64,000 bases of DNA from Gordonia sp. ABSL11-1 (GTDB lineage: Bacteria; Actinomycetota; Actinomycetes; Mycobacteriales; Mycobacteriaceae). The DNA lies in NCBI RefSeq assembly GCF_030315685.1, contig NZ_JASXSI010000004.1, forward strand, positions 124,001 through 188,000. The letters run 5' to 3'. Shown here in pieces: positions 45,170-54,025 of the stretch. The notes below the pieces were generated by a model. That model saw only the letters and a program-made list of their open reading frames with translations, ran no database searches and was not told the origin of the DNA. Position 1 is the stretch's first letter. The number at the start of each line of letters is the position of its first letter. A program made the position numbers and the translations under genes.

Positions 45170-46184
45170 GTGGAGCACGGTATGCGGGGTGGTGGCCGGG
45201 CGCCGACACTGAGGCAGATCGCCGAGCAGGCCGGCGTGCACGTGTCGACCGCCTCGCGGATCCTCCGCCAGCGCGAACCGGCCGACGGGTGGTCGGAGTC
45301 GGCGTTACGGGGTGCGACGAGTCGCCGCGGACCTCGGCTACCAGCCCAATCTCTGGGCGGCGAACCTGCGCACCCGCAAGACCACCACCATCGGCGTGGT
45401 GATGACGCGACTCACCGACGGCGTGGTCGCCACCACGTACCAGGGCATCGAGGAAACCGCCACGCGCGCAGGATATTCGGTGCTGCTGTCGAGTCCCACC
45501 GACGATGTCGATGCGCAACGTCGGGCGATCGAACTCCTCGTCGGCCGCCAGGTCGACGGCCTCATGATCAGCAGCCTGCACACGCCCGGTCGCTCCTTTC
45601 ATCGACTCACTGTCCATCGGGCGCGTGCCCCTGCTCGCGGTCACGCGCCATGCCGACGCCGGAATCCCGTTCGTCGGCGACGACCGCCGCGGTGGAGAAC
45701 TCGCCGCGGCCCACCTGCTCGACCGGGGACACACCGACATCGCGGTCATCGCCGGTCCGGCACACGCGACGACCGCTACCGACCGGGTCGCAGGGTTCCG
45801 GTCTGCCCTCGACGCCGCCGGGGTCCCGCTGCCGCCGGAGCGCATCGTGCAGTCGACGTTCGAGGTCGACGGCGGGATCGCCGCCGGCTCCGACCTGGGA
45901 TCGCAGAGCCCACCACGCGCGATCTTCACGGTCTCCGACACGATCGCCATCGGCGTGATGGGTGTGGCCCGCGACCTCGGGCTGCGCATCCCCGACGACC
46001 TCGCGCTGGTCGGCTACAACGACATCCCGGTGGTGGCGCAGCTACTGTCCCGCTGACGACAGTCCGGTCGCCGGCTCACGACATCGGCGCGACTGCCGTC
46101 TCCCGACTCCTCCGCCTCGTCGACGGCGACGAGGGCGAGACGGTCCGACTCCCCGTCGAACTCATTGCGCGGGCGACGAGCTGA
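45170..46184 (+). pseudogene. LacI-family regulator with three frameshifts
   Basis: The HTH (TLRQIAEQAGVHVSTASRILRQ) is in the first frame from 45170/45182. After a G run near 45308 the protein continues in the next frame (VRRVAADLGYQPNLWAANL). After TTT near 45598 it shifts again (IDSLSIGRVPLLAVTRHADAG). Near 46046 it returns to the second frame (PLTTVRSPAHDIGATAVSRLL) to the stop at 46184. Two extra bases and one missing base explain it. Reassembled, it is a full-length LacI protein of about 337 residues. Confidence 0.8.
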
Positions 46185-46265
46185 CCGCCCCCGACCACTG
46201 AAGAGCGAGCCTGCGAGCCTCACGAATGGCCGCCCTTCGAGACAGTGAGGATGTTGCCTCGCCAA

Positions 46266-46305
46266 GGATGATGCCTCGCTCCTCAGATCGGGTGAGGCAT
46301 GATCC
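46266..46305. terminator. bidirectional hairpin between LacI remnant and Rv3587c-like gene
   Basis: GGATGATGCCTC (46266-46277) and GAGGCATGATCC (46294-46305) pair over 12 bp with one mismatch and a 16-nt loop. It lies directly next to the stop codon of the minus-strand gene. Confidence 0.6.
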
Positions 46306-47073
46306 TCAGGGCTGCTGCGCCGGCGCGACCACGTTGAACGTGATCGGCGCCGACTCCTTCTCCCCGATCTTTCCGATGGCCTGGTAGGCCCCGACCGGGA
46401 TCGGCACGCGTGGCTTGTCACAGCCGGGGCTGCTCGTGGTGCCCGACCAGGTGATGGTGTCGCGCACCTGCTGGGAGGGCTTGAGGTTGACGTTGTTGAC
46501 GGTCTGCAGCGGCGAGCAGTCGCGGGCCGACCAGAGGGTGCGGGTGCCGTCGAGGGTGCGGACCACCACGTTCTGGGCCGCCTTGCCGACGTCGCGCGTG
46601 CAGTCGGTGAGTCCCGCATTGGTGGTGACGATGGTGAAGACGGGCTGATCGCCGGTCGAGTACGTCGGCTTGTCGGTGTAGAGGACGACCGAGATGTTGG
46701 CGTCCGGGCAGAGACCCGACGCAGGTACCGGACCGGGAGCCGCCGACGACCCACCGGGCGCGGGCACCGACGACGCGGCCGCACTGCCTGACGGAGCGGC
46801 GACACCGCCACCGCTGCCACCACCGGCGACAGGGCCGCCGGAGACACCTTCACTCGCCGAGGGATCCGCCGATGCGGACGGTTCGGCCGAGTAGGCAGTC
46901 GACGAGGCGACCGACGATGTCGCCGCGGCGTTCGACGGTTTGTCGTTGCTGCCGCCGGTGGCCCAGATGATGAGACCGATGATCAATGCCACCGCGATGG
47001 CCGCACCGCCGAGCGCGACGACACGACGCCGCCAGTAGATCTCGGGGGGTAACGGGCCTTGCGGTTCGATCAC
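46306..47073 (-). CDS. membrane-anchored protein (Rv3587c-like)
   Basis: The 255-residue protein has one N-terminal membrane helix (about residues 18-38, AALGG-type IAVALIIGLIIWATG), a Ser/Ala/Gly/Pro-rich linker to about residue 118 and an extracytoplasmic beta domain with four Cys. Function unknown. GTG at 47073. It is conserved next to canB and mutY in mycobacteria. Confidence 0.85.
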   Translation of the reverse strand: MIEPQGPLPPEIYWRRRVVALGGAAIAVALIIGLIIWATGGSNDKPSNAAATSSVASSTAYSAEPSASADPSASEGVSGGPVAGGGSGGGVAAPSGSAAASSVPAPGGSSAAPGPVPASGLCPDANISVVLYTDKPTYSTGDQPVFTIVTTNAGLTDCTRDVGKAAQNVVVRTLDGTRTLWSARDCSPLQTVNNVNLKPSQQVRDTITWSGTTSSPGCDKPRVPIPVGAYQAIGKIGEKESAPITFNVVAPAQQP

Positions 47074-47187
47074 GCCCCCACGCTAACGGCCGATCTCAGA
47101 GCGCTGTCCGACCCTGCTCGGCGTGTCGCGGGAACAGGGTCTGACCGGCGGAAAGTCTCAAGTCGGGGTTCACCCCCGGCGTATGGG

Positions 47188-47838
47188 TCAGCTGTGCGCG
47201 ACGTCGACGGTCTCGACGCCGTCGACCTGACCGAGGACGCCCCGGACGTGGGCGCGTCCCTCGCCGAGCTGATAGGTCAGCCCGACGATCGCGAGGCGGC
47301 CGTCGGCGACGCGATCGGCGATGATCCGGCTGCGTTCCATGAGCTGCTTGCCCGTCTCGAGGACGTGCCGCGCCTCGAACTCGTCGACGCGGCTCAGGCC
47401 CTCGCTGCGTCCGGCCAGGATGCTGGGGCTCACCTTCTCGACGACGTCGCGGATGTAGCCGCCCGGGATCTCGAGGTTGTCGAGGGCGTTGAGTGTCGCC
47501 TTCACCGCGCCACAGCTGTCGTGGCCGAGGACCGCGATCAACGGGACCTCGAGCACCTCCGCGGCGAACTCGAGGGAGCCGAGCACCGCGGAGTCGATGA
47601 CCTGGCCCGCGGTGCGGACCACGAACATGTCGCCGAGGCCCTGGTCGAAGATGATCTCCGCGGACAGTCGTGAGTCGGAGCAGCCGAAGAGGACGACGTG
47701 CGGGTGCTGACCCGATGTCAGTCGCTCACGATCCTCGATACCCTGTTTGGGATGTTGAGACTCACCGGCAACGAACCGATCGTTCCCTTCCTGCAGGATC
47801 TTCCAGGCTTCGGTGGGCGTCACTTGGCTCATGGCCAT
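47188..47838 (-). CDS. canB: beta-type carbonic anhydrase
   Basis: The 216-residue zinc enzyme hydrates CO2. Ligands and the Asp-Arg pair are in LFGCSDSRLS and GHDSCGAV, so Cys, His, Cys plus Asp are all in place. ATG at 47838 or the second ATG at 47832 is the start; the first overlaps the mutY start on the other strand. Homologue of Rv3588c (mtCA2). Confidence 0.93.
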   Translation of the reverse strand: MAMSQVTPTEAWKILQEGNDRFVAGESQHPKQGIEDRERLTSGQHPHVVLFGCSDSRLSAEIIFDQGLGDMFVVRTAGQVIDSAVLGSLEFAAEVLEVPLIAVLGHDSCGAVKATLNALDNLEIPGGYIRDVVEKVSPSILAGRSEGLSRVDEFEARHVLETGKQLMERSRIIADRVADGRLAIVGLTYQLGEGRAHVRGVLGQVDGVETVDVAHS

Positions 47839-48727
47839 TAGTGTGCCACCGGCCGTTCTCCTCGGCTGGTTCGACCTCCACGAGCGCGACCTGCCCTGGC
47901 GCGCCCCCGGCCTGTCCGGTTGGCAGATCCTGATCAGCGAGATCATGTTGCAGCAGACGCCGGTGTCGCGCGTCGTCGGCCCGTGGCAGGAGTGGGTGCA
48001 GCGGTGGCCCGTGCCGTCGGCGATGGCGGCCGCGTCGGCGGGTGAGGTCCTGCGTGCGTGGGGGAAACTCGGCTATCCGCGCCGGGCGCTGCGGTTGCAC
48101 GAGTGCGCGGGCGTCCTCGCCGAGCAGCACGGCGACCGTGTCCCCGACGACGTCGACACCATGCTCACGCTGCCCGGGATCGGCGACTACACCGCACGTG
48201 CGGTGGCCTGTTTCGCCTACGGACAGTCCGTTCCGGTGGTGGACACCAACGTCCGCCGTGTCATCGCCCGCGCGGTGCACGGCCGCGAGCAGCCCGGGAA
48301 CCCGTCACGCACCGACCTCGCCGACGCCGAGGGCCTCCTCCCCCGACATCCGGACGGCTCTCCGGCCGATCGGGCACCTCGTTTCTCGGCCGCACTCATG
48401 GAACTCGGCGCGCTGGTCTGTACCGCACGCAACCCGAACTGCGCCGTGTGTCCGCTCGCCGACTGCACGTGGGTGCATCTGGGCCGGCCCGCCCATGCGG
48501 GTGCGGCGCGCAAGGTGCAGAAATTCGCGGGGACCGACCGTCAGGTCCGCGGACTGCTGCTCGACGTCCTGCGAGGCACCGATCACCCGGTGATCCGCGA
48601 TCGGCTCGACGCCGTCTGGACCACCGATGTCGCGCAGCGCGATCGTGCGCTCGACTCGCTGCTCGTCGACGGACTCGTCGAGATCACCGACGACGGACGG
48701 TATTGCCTTGCGGGTGAGGCGAACTGA
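47831..48727 (+). CDS. mutY: A/G-specific adenine glycosylase
   Basis: The 298-residue glycosylase removes A opposite 8-oxoG. It has ISEIMLQQTPVSRV (catalytic Glu), the HhH LPGIGDYTARAV with the following catalytic Asp in VPVVDTNV, and a C-terminal 4Fe-4S loop with Cys in C-x6-C-x2-C-x4-C spacing (VCTARNPNCAVCPLADC). It lacks the NUDIX-like MutT domain and is near the short actinobacterial form. The start may be ATG 47831 or GTG 47843. Divergent from canB with overlapping start regions. Confidence 0.94.
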   Translation: MAISVPPAVLLGWFDLHERDLPWRAPGLSGWQILISEIMLQQTPVSRVVGPWQEWVQRWPVPSAMAAASAGEVLRAWGKLGYPRRALRLHECAGVLAEQHGDRVPDDVDTMLTLPGIGDYTARAVACFAYGQSVPVVDTNVRRVIARAVHGREQPGNPSRTDLADAEGLLPRHPDGSPADRAPRFSAALMELGALVCTARNPNCAVCPLADCTWVHLGRPAHAGAARKVQKFAGTDRQVRGLLLDVLRGTDHPVIRDRLDAVWTTDVAQRDRALDSLLVDGLVEITDDGRYCLAGEAN

Positions 48728-48759
48728 CTTCACGCGCCCTTCCTCACGACGGCGCCGGT

Positions 48760-49620
48760 TCAGCCGGCCGGTGCGGACAGGAACGCCTCGACGGCGCCGC
48801 GGTACACGTCGGGGGCATCGTCGTGGACGAGATGTCCGGCGCCGGGCACCCGCAGGTAGTGGGCCCGGTGGTTGGTCGAGCACATGGTCCGCATCTGCCC
48901 GGGCGGGGTGACGGTGCTGCCGGCCTCGATGACCAGCGAGGGCACACGCACGGCGGCCCACTCGCCCCAGAAGTCCCGGCCGCCCCACTCCTCGGCGATG
49001 TCGGTCCAGACCGACAGACGCCCGTGCAGTCGTCCGTCGTCGAAGGCCTCGTAGAAGTAGCGTCCGGCGACGGCACCGAACATCTCCTGCGCGTGGACCG
49101 ATGAGGTGAAGCGGTCGGGCCAGCTGTCGAACCAGGGCGTCCAGTTGCGGGTGGTCTGGCCGCGGAAGTCGGGCGCCATGTCCTCGATCACCAACGCCGA
49201 CACCATCTCCGGGTACGCCGCGGCCGTGCACCAGGCGTGCAGTGCACCCATCGAGTGCCCGACGAGGACCGCGGGCCCCTGGTCGATCCAGACCAGGATC
49301 TCCGCGAGGTCGGCGACGAACCGTTCGGTGCTGATGTCGTCGGGACCCTGCGGCGGCTCCGCGTCGGCGCCGGTGTGGAAGGCCGCGTCGAAGGTGAACA
49401 CACGGCCGTGTCGTCGGAGCCAGGGGATCTGCCGACGCCACGTGCGGCCGCGTCCCATCAGACCGTGGAGCAGGACGATCGGCCCGACGCCGCGCACGGG
49501 TTGGCCGTCGGCGCCGACCGGACCGCCGTGGTCGCGCAACCCGGTCTCCGGTGCGCTCGCGCCGATCACCCGTGTCGTGCCGTCGATATCACAGTCGGGC
49601 ACGGTCGGATCGGCAGTCAC
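48760..49620 (-). CDS. alpha/beta hydrolase (Rv3591c-like)
   Basis: The 286-residue enzyme has the oxyanion region LLHGLMGRGRTW, nucleophile GHSMGALHAW (Ser in GHSMG) and a terminal His in VPGAGHLVHDDAP. Substrate unknown. GTG at 49620. It follows mutY convergently, matching Rv3591c. Confidence 0.9.
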   Translation of the reverse strand: MTADPTVPDCDIDGTTRVIGASAPETGLRDHGGPVGADGQPVRGVGPIVLLHGLMGRGRTWRRQIPWLRRHGRVFTFDAAFHTGADAEPPQGPDDISTERFVADLAEILVWIDQGPAVLVGHSMGALHAWCTAAAYPEMVSALVIEDMAPDFRGQTTRNWTPWFDSWPDRFTSSVHAQEMFGAVAGRYFYEAFDDGRLHGRLSVWTDIAEEWGGRDFWGEWAAVRVPSLVIEAGSTVTPPGQMRTMCSTNHRAHYLRVPGAGHLVHDDAPDVYRGAVEAFLSAPAG

Positions 49621-49744
49621 GCGCTCAAGGGTAGGACACGAGTAGGCTGATCAGCCCGATCCGCACGCCGACGGCGTCGTCGCCGTCATCGGTCTCGTCC
49701 GATCGCCGTTCCGGTGACGAACAGGCGACAGTAGGGTGGGGCAC

Positions 49745-50053
49745 ATGACTGTTGTGAAGATCAATGCGATCTCGGTTCCCGAGGGTGCCGGACCCGAACT
49801 CGAGAAGCGTTTCGCCCATCGCGCCCACTCGGTGGACGGGTCGAAGGGATTCCTCGGATTCCAGTTGCTCCGCCCGGTGAAGGGTGACGATCGGTACTTC
49901 GTCGTCACCCAGTGGGAGACGGAGGAGGACTTCCAGGCGTGGGCGTCCGGTCCCGCACGCGAGGCCCACGCGGGCGAGCGCGCCAAGCCCGTCGCCAGTG
50001 GCGCCGACCTACTCGAGTTCGAGGTCGTCCTCGACGCACGGCCGAGCGCCTGA
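49745..50053 (+). CDS. mhuD: heme-degrading monooxygenase MhuD
   Basis: The 102-residue ABM-fold enzyme opens heme to mycobilin with iron release and without CO. Key residues of M. tuberculosis MhuD are present: Asn7, Arg26, Trp66 and His75, all at the same numbers. It is very similar throughout (PELEKRFAHRAH, GFLGFQLLRPVKG). ATG at 49745. It is followed 11 bp later by the LON-domain gene. Confidence 0.96.
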   Translation: MTVVKINAISVPEGAGPELEKRFAHRAHSVDGSKGFLGFQLLRPVKGDDRYFVVTQWETEEDFQAWASGPAREAHAGERAKPVASGADLLEFEVVLDARPSA

Positions 50054-50064
50054 ACGAGTCGTAG

Positions 50065-50709
50065 GTGACCGACGCCGATCCGGTGCCGGTCACGCCGATG
50101 TTCCCACTGGGCACCGCGTTGCTGCCCGGCGAACCACTGCCGCTGCGGATCTTCGAGCCGCGTTATCGGCAGATGCTGGCCGATTGCCTCGACAGCGGGC
50201 CCGACGGCGGCCGGTTCGGTGTCACGCTCATCGCCCGTGGACACGAGGTCGGTGGTGGCGACGTCCGTCATGACATCGGCACCTTCGCGCGCATCGAGAA
50301 CGTGCTGGCGCAACCCGACGGTCGCGCATCGCTGACCTGCACGGGAGCGGAACGCTTCCGGGTGATCGAGTGGCTGGCCGACGACCCGTATCCGCGGGCG
50401 GTCACCGAGACCCTGCCGGCCATCGAGATCGATCCCGACGACGAGGCGTCGCTGCGCGCACTGGCTCTCGAACTGCGCGCGTTCGTCGACGAAGTCGCCG
50501 AGGTCAGGCCCGAGGCTGTCCCGGTGGGGTTGCCGGACTTCGACCTCGCGGATCTCGCCGTGTTCGGCGTCTTCGAGTGGGCCATCCGACTGCCCATCGG
50601 ACCGGCGGATCGCCAGCGACTACTGGAGTGCCACTCAGTCGCCGACCAGGTCACCGTCCTGCACGACGTTGCCGAGGGGCTGACCGCGATGATCCGCTTC
50701 GGCCGCTGA
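50065..50709 (+). CDS. LON N-terminal (substrate-binding) domain protein
   Basis: The 214-residue protein is the stand-alone LON N-domain: MFPLGTALLPGEPLPLRIFEPRYRQML at the start, then FGVTLIARG and a helical C-terminal part. It lacks ATPase and protease domains. It may bind peptides or act as an adaptor. GTG at 50065, probably cotranscribed with mhuD. Confidence 0.88.
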   Translation: MTDADPVPVTPMFPLGTALLPGEPLPLRIFEPRYRQMLADCLDSGPDGGRFGVTLIARGHEVGGGDVRHDIGTFARIENVLAQPDGRASLTCTGAERFRVIEWLADDPYPRAVTETLPAIEIDPDDEASLRALALELRAFVDEVAEVRPEAVPVGLPDFDLADLAVFGVFEWAIRLPIGPADRQRLLECHSVADQVTVLHDVAEGLTAMIRFGR

Positions 50710-50743
50710 CGACCTTCGTCCCGGATGCCCCTGGCCCTAAAGT

Positions 50744-50757
50744 TAGAACGTGTTCTA
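50744..50757. promoter_or_regulatory. KstR-type operator
   Basis: TAGAACGTGTTCTA exactly fits the KstR motif TNNAACNNGTTNTA. It overlaps a -10-like TAGTAT (50756-50761) 46 bp before the aldehyde dehydrogenase start, so KstR repression relieved by steroid CoA thioesters is likely. Confidence 0.8.
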
Positions 50758-50802
50758 GTATCGGGTGTGGAGTAGTTCACACCATCACCAGGAGCACATT
50801 TC

Positions 50803-52305
50803 ATGACCGAGACCGTCGAGTCCCGTCCGGCCGCCGATCTTGTCGGCGCCGGCGACCAATCGCAACTGTTCATCGGTGGGCAGTGGGTCGATCCGCATTC
50901 GACCGAGACGCTCGAGGTGTTCTCGCCGGCCACCGGCGAACGGGTGGGCTCGGTGCCGCTGGCCGACGAGGTGGACGTCGACACCGCCGTCAAAGCTGCT
51001 CGTACCGCCTTCGAATCCGGGATCTGGCGCGACACGGCGCCCGCCGAGCGCGCCGCGGTCCTCAACCGTGCCGCCGACCTGATCAACGAGCGGTCCGCCG
51101 ACATCACGAACCTGGTGTCCGCCGAGATGGGCGCGACACCCACCGACGTCGCGACCCTCCAGCAACTCGCCGGGACGGGCGTGCTGCAGGGATACGCCAC
51201 CGCGGCGACCGATTTTCCGTGGGAGGAGCGTCGTACCGGCTTGTTCGGTGAGACGCTCGTGACCCGCGAGGCGGTCGGTGTCGTCGGCGCGATCATCGCC
51301 TGGAATGTCCCGTTGTTCTTGCTGTGCAACAAGTTCGGGCCCGCGTTGGCAGCCGGCTGTTCGATCGTGCTCAAGCCGGCACCCGAGACTCCGCTCAACG
51401 CCAACCTGCTCGCGCAGCTGTTCGTGGAAGCCGGTGTGCCCGAGGGGGTCATCTCGGTGATCCCGGGCGACGTCGCGACCGGTAAGGCGCTCGTCGACCA
51501 CCCGGACGTCGACAAGATCACCTTCACCGGCTCGACGGCGGCCGGCCGGGCGATCGCCGCACGATGCGGTGAGACCCTCAAACGCTGCTCGCTCGAACTC
51601 GGCGGCAAGTCCGCCGCGATCGTCCTCGACGACGTCGACCTCGAGGCGAACATCCACATGCTCGTCTTCTCCGCCGGGCTCATCAACGCCGGTCAGGCGT
51701 GTGTTGCCCAGACCCGCGTGTTGGTCCCGCGCTCGAGGCACGACGAGATCGTCGCCGCAATGGTCGAGACCGCCAAGTCGTTCACCCCCGGCCTGCCGAC
51801 TACCGAGGGCACCACGCTCGGGCCGATCATCACCGAGAAGCAGCGCGACAAGGTCGAGGGCTACGTCGCGAAAGGCAAGGAAGAAGGTGCGACAGCGGTT
51901 TTGGAGGGCACCCGTCCCGAGGGCCTCGACAACGGCTTCTACGTGACGCCCACCATCTTCACCGGGGTCACCAACGACATGACGATCGCGCGCGAGGAGA
52001 TCTTCGGCCCGGTCATCAGCGTCATCGCCTACGACACCGACGACGACGCCATCGCCATCGCCAACGACTCGGATTACGGTCTCGCCGGGTCGATCTGGAC
52101 CGCCGACGTTGAGCGCGGTGTCGCGATCGCCAAGCAGATCCGTACCGGGACACTCGGGATCAATTGGTACGCCATCGATCCCGCGTCACCGTTCGGCGGC
52201 TACAAGAACTCGGGCATCGGCCGCGAGAACGGACGCGAGGGCCTCGAGTCGTATCTCGAGCACAAGTCGATCCTGATGCCGATGGGATACACGTCGGAGT
52301 CCTGA
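50803..52305 (+). CDS. NAD(P)-dependent aldehyde dehydrogenase
   Basis: The 500-residue enzyme oxidises aldehydes to acids. Motifs: IIAWNVPLFLLCNKFGPALAAG and FTGSTAAGRAI (cofactor), LELGGKS (general base Glu), NAGQACVAQTRV (catalytic Cys), EEIFGPV. The KstR box upstream suggests a role in sterol or side-chain degradation, such as oxidation of a C26 or other aldehyde. It ends at a strong terminator. Confidence 0.92.
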   Translation: MTETVESRPAADLVGAGDQSQLFIGGQWVDPHSTETLEVFSPATGERVGSVPLADEVDVDTAVKAARTAFESGIWRDTAPAERAAVLNRAADLINERSADITNLVSAEMGATPTDVATLQQLAGTGVLQGYATAATDFPWEERRTGLFGETLVTREAVGVVGAIIAWNVPLFLLCNKFGPALAAGCSIVLKPAPETPLNANLLAQLFVEAGVPEGVISVIPGDVATGKALVDHPDVDKITFTGSTAAGRAIAARCGETLKRCSLELGGKSAAIVLDDVDLEANIHMLVFSAGLINAGQACVAQTRVLVPRSRHDEIVAAMVETAKSFTPGLPTTEGTTLGPIITEKQRDKVEGYVAKGKEEGATAVLEGTRPEGLDNGFYVTPTIFTGVTNDMTIAREEIFGPVISVIAYDTDDDAIAIANDSDYGLAGSIWTADVERGVAIAKQIRTGTLGINWYAIDPASPFGGYKNSGIGRENGREGLESYLEHKSILMPMGYTSES

Positions 52306-52328
52306 AGGCCTGCTCTCACAGGGGGGCG

Positions 52329-52361
52329 GGGCCGGCCACCGAGAGGTGGCCGGCCCTTTCT
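52329..52361 (+). terminator. intrinsic terminator after the aldehyde dehydrogenase
   Basis: GGGCCGGCCACC (52329-52340), loop GAGA and GGTGGCCGGCCC (52345-52356) form a perfect 12-bp stem followed by TTTCT. This is the clearest Rho-independent terminator in the window. Confidence 0.9.
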
Positions 52362-52448
52362 GCTGTCGCCATGCCCGCCGACGATATGGCGCCGGAGCGG
52401 TTGCCCCACCCGCCGATCGTGTAACGACGCGCGAGCCTACGAGCCCGA

Positions 52449-52460
52449 CGCGTATCGAGA
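52449..52460. repeat. GGTCTCGATACG-family remnant at the end of the Mam gene
   Basis: CGCGTATCGAGA (52449-52460) matches the right outer arm of the 10743-10838 element and ends exactly before the minus-strand stop codon at 52461-52463. Confidence 0.55.
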
Positions 52461-53084
52461 TCAGCCCGCAGGTGCCGACGGCACCGGTGCCGATGACTGC
52501 GCCTCCGACGATCCCTGCGCGGGGTTCGGCAGCGGCACGGCTCCGGGTGGCGGGGTGTCGGTCTGCTGGATCCGGCTGCGGAACGAGTCGTCGGTGATCA
52601 CGTCGATGCCCTCGATCAGCCACTGATCGTCGCGCTTGACCATCGTGAACGTGAGCCGGCTCGGATCGACGCGCACGAGATCTTTCCCACCGCGCGTGAC
52701 GGATTGGTTCATGAAGATCAGGACCGTCGACGTGTCGGCCGTGTTGGTGACTACGCCCGCGTCCTGGATCGCCGCCTCGGACACCACCTGCTGCTTGCGG
52801 ACCTCGGAGACCAGATTGTTCTTCGTGACGAGTTCGTCGTACGTGGGCTTCGCCGCGCCGGTCAGCACCTTCTGCGACTGTGCGACATGATCTTCGACGT
52901 TCTGGGGCGTGTACCCGAACATCGTGGTCGCGTAGTCCTTGGCCGCAGCGAGCGAGGAGTCGCGGGCGTTCTCGGTCTGCCGCAGATCGTAGTAGCGGTA
53001 TCCGAGGAATCCGGCGACGGCGATCGCCGCGACGGTGAGGACGACGACGGCACCGGCGACGAGACGTCGGGTCGACACTGTCAT
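52461..53084 (-). CDS. mam4B: Mce-associated membrane protein (second)
   Basis: The 207-residue protein has one N-terminal membrane helix (about residues 9-31), an NTF2-like extracytoplasmic domain (YDLRQTENARDSSLAAAKDYATTMFGYTPQNVEDH) and a Pro/Ser-rich tail. Mam proteins stabilise the Mce importer. Its ATG overlaps the preceding stop by one base (TGATG). Order after mce4F corresponds to Rv3492c. Confidence 0.85.
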   Translation of the reverse strand: MTVSTRRLVAGAVVVLTVAAIAVAGFLGYRYYDLRQTENARDSSLAAAKDYATTMFGYTPQNVEDHVAQSQKVLTGAAKPTYDELVTKNNLVSEVRKQQVVSEAAIQDAGVVTNTADTSTVLIFMNQSVTRGGKDLVRVDPSRLTFTMVKRDDQWLIEGIDVITDDSFRSRIQQTDTPPPGAVPLPNPAQGSSEAQSSAPVPSAPAG

Positions 53085-54025
53085 CACGTCACCCACTCGA
53101 AGTTGGTCATCTTCAGTTCTCCGTTGATGCGCGTGATCTGCACGCGCCAGCGGAAGGTCTGCACTATCGTCTGTTCCTTCGGGTTCTCGGGCTTCATCTG
53201 CCACCCGTATACGAGGATGACGGTGCCCTCGTCCGGCGTCGACTGCGTCACGGCGTCGGACAGGACGGTCGATTTCGTCTCGAGGTTCTGGTCGCGAACC
53301 AGACTGACCGCCTGCTTCATCGACTCCTGCATCTGCTGGTGGGCACGACCACTCGTCTTGTCCTCCAACGTCTTCATCGCGTCGTCGACGTTGCCGGCGT
53401 TGAGGGAGGTCAGGTTCACCACCATCTGTTGGGCGAAGCCGGAGTACTCCTCACGCAGCTCCTGCTGATCTCTGATCCGTCCGATGCCGGTCGCGAAGAC
53501 GGCGGCCGCGACGATGCTCGCGACGAGCAGCACCGCACACACGCTGACGGCGGCGATCGTCGACGCGGAGCGTGTGCGACTACCGCGGTACCGGACGCCG
53601 CGACCCGCACCTGCGGCCGGCGTCGACGACATCCGGCGGTTGCGACGCTCGCGATAACTCAGTTCGCGTTCGACGGCCTCGGGTTCCGGCTCGGGTGGTG
53701 CCGGGTCGGGGGCGGCGGCGGGATCGGGGTCGACGGGAGTGACCACCTCGGACGTGCCCGGGGTGTCGTCCGACAGATCCGCGGTGCCGGGCGCGTCGGT
53801 CCACTCGTCGGCCGATCGCGCCGGTGGCCGGCGCTTACGGCGCAGCGGCGCCGACCGGACGGGTCCCTTGCGTTCGCTGCCGCCGGTCGCGGCGCGTGCT
53901 CCGTCGGTGTTGTCGTACTCCGCGGCGCCGGGTTCGGTGTTGCCGGCCTCCGCGGCGCCGGGTTCGGTGTTGCCGGCTTCGGTGCTGTTCTGTTCGGTGT
54001 CGCCGGGATCCGTGCCCTCGTTCAT
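53084..54025 (-). CDS. mam4A: Mce-associated membrane protein (first)
   Basis: The 313-residue protein has an unusually long polar N-terminal region of about 150 residues, a membrane helix (SASTIAAVSVCAVLLVASIVAAAVF) and an NTF2-like domain. Two exact copies of the decapeptide AGNTEPGAAE lie near the start, from a 30-bp tandem DNA repeat around 53925-53985. ATG at 54025 overlaps the mce4F stop (ATGA); an upstream ATG at 54058 is less likely. Corresponds to Rv3493c. Confidence 0.83.
   Translation of the reverse strand: MNEGTDPGDTEQNSTEAGNTEPGAAEAGNTEPGAAEYDNTDGARAATGGSERKGPVRSAPLRRKRRPPARSADEWTDAPGTADLSDDTPGTSEVVTPVDPDPAAAPDPAPPEPEPEAVERELSYRERRNRRMSSTPAAGAGRGVRYRGSRTRSASTIAAVSVCAVLLVASIVAAAVFATGIGRIRDQQELREEYSGFAQQMVVNLTSLNAGNVDDAMKTLEDKTSGRAHQQMQESMKQAVSLVRDQNLETKSTVLSDAVTQSTPDEGTVILVYGWQMKPENPKEQTIVQTFRWRVQITRINGELKMTNFEWVT

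Noticed and set aside
47110..47141. hairpin GACCCTG/CAGGGTC between canB and the Rv3587c-like gene
   Set aside because: A 7-bp stem with an 18-nt loop and no T-run is too weak to call in this base composition.
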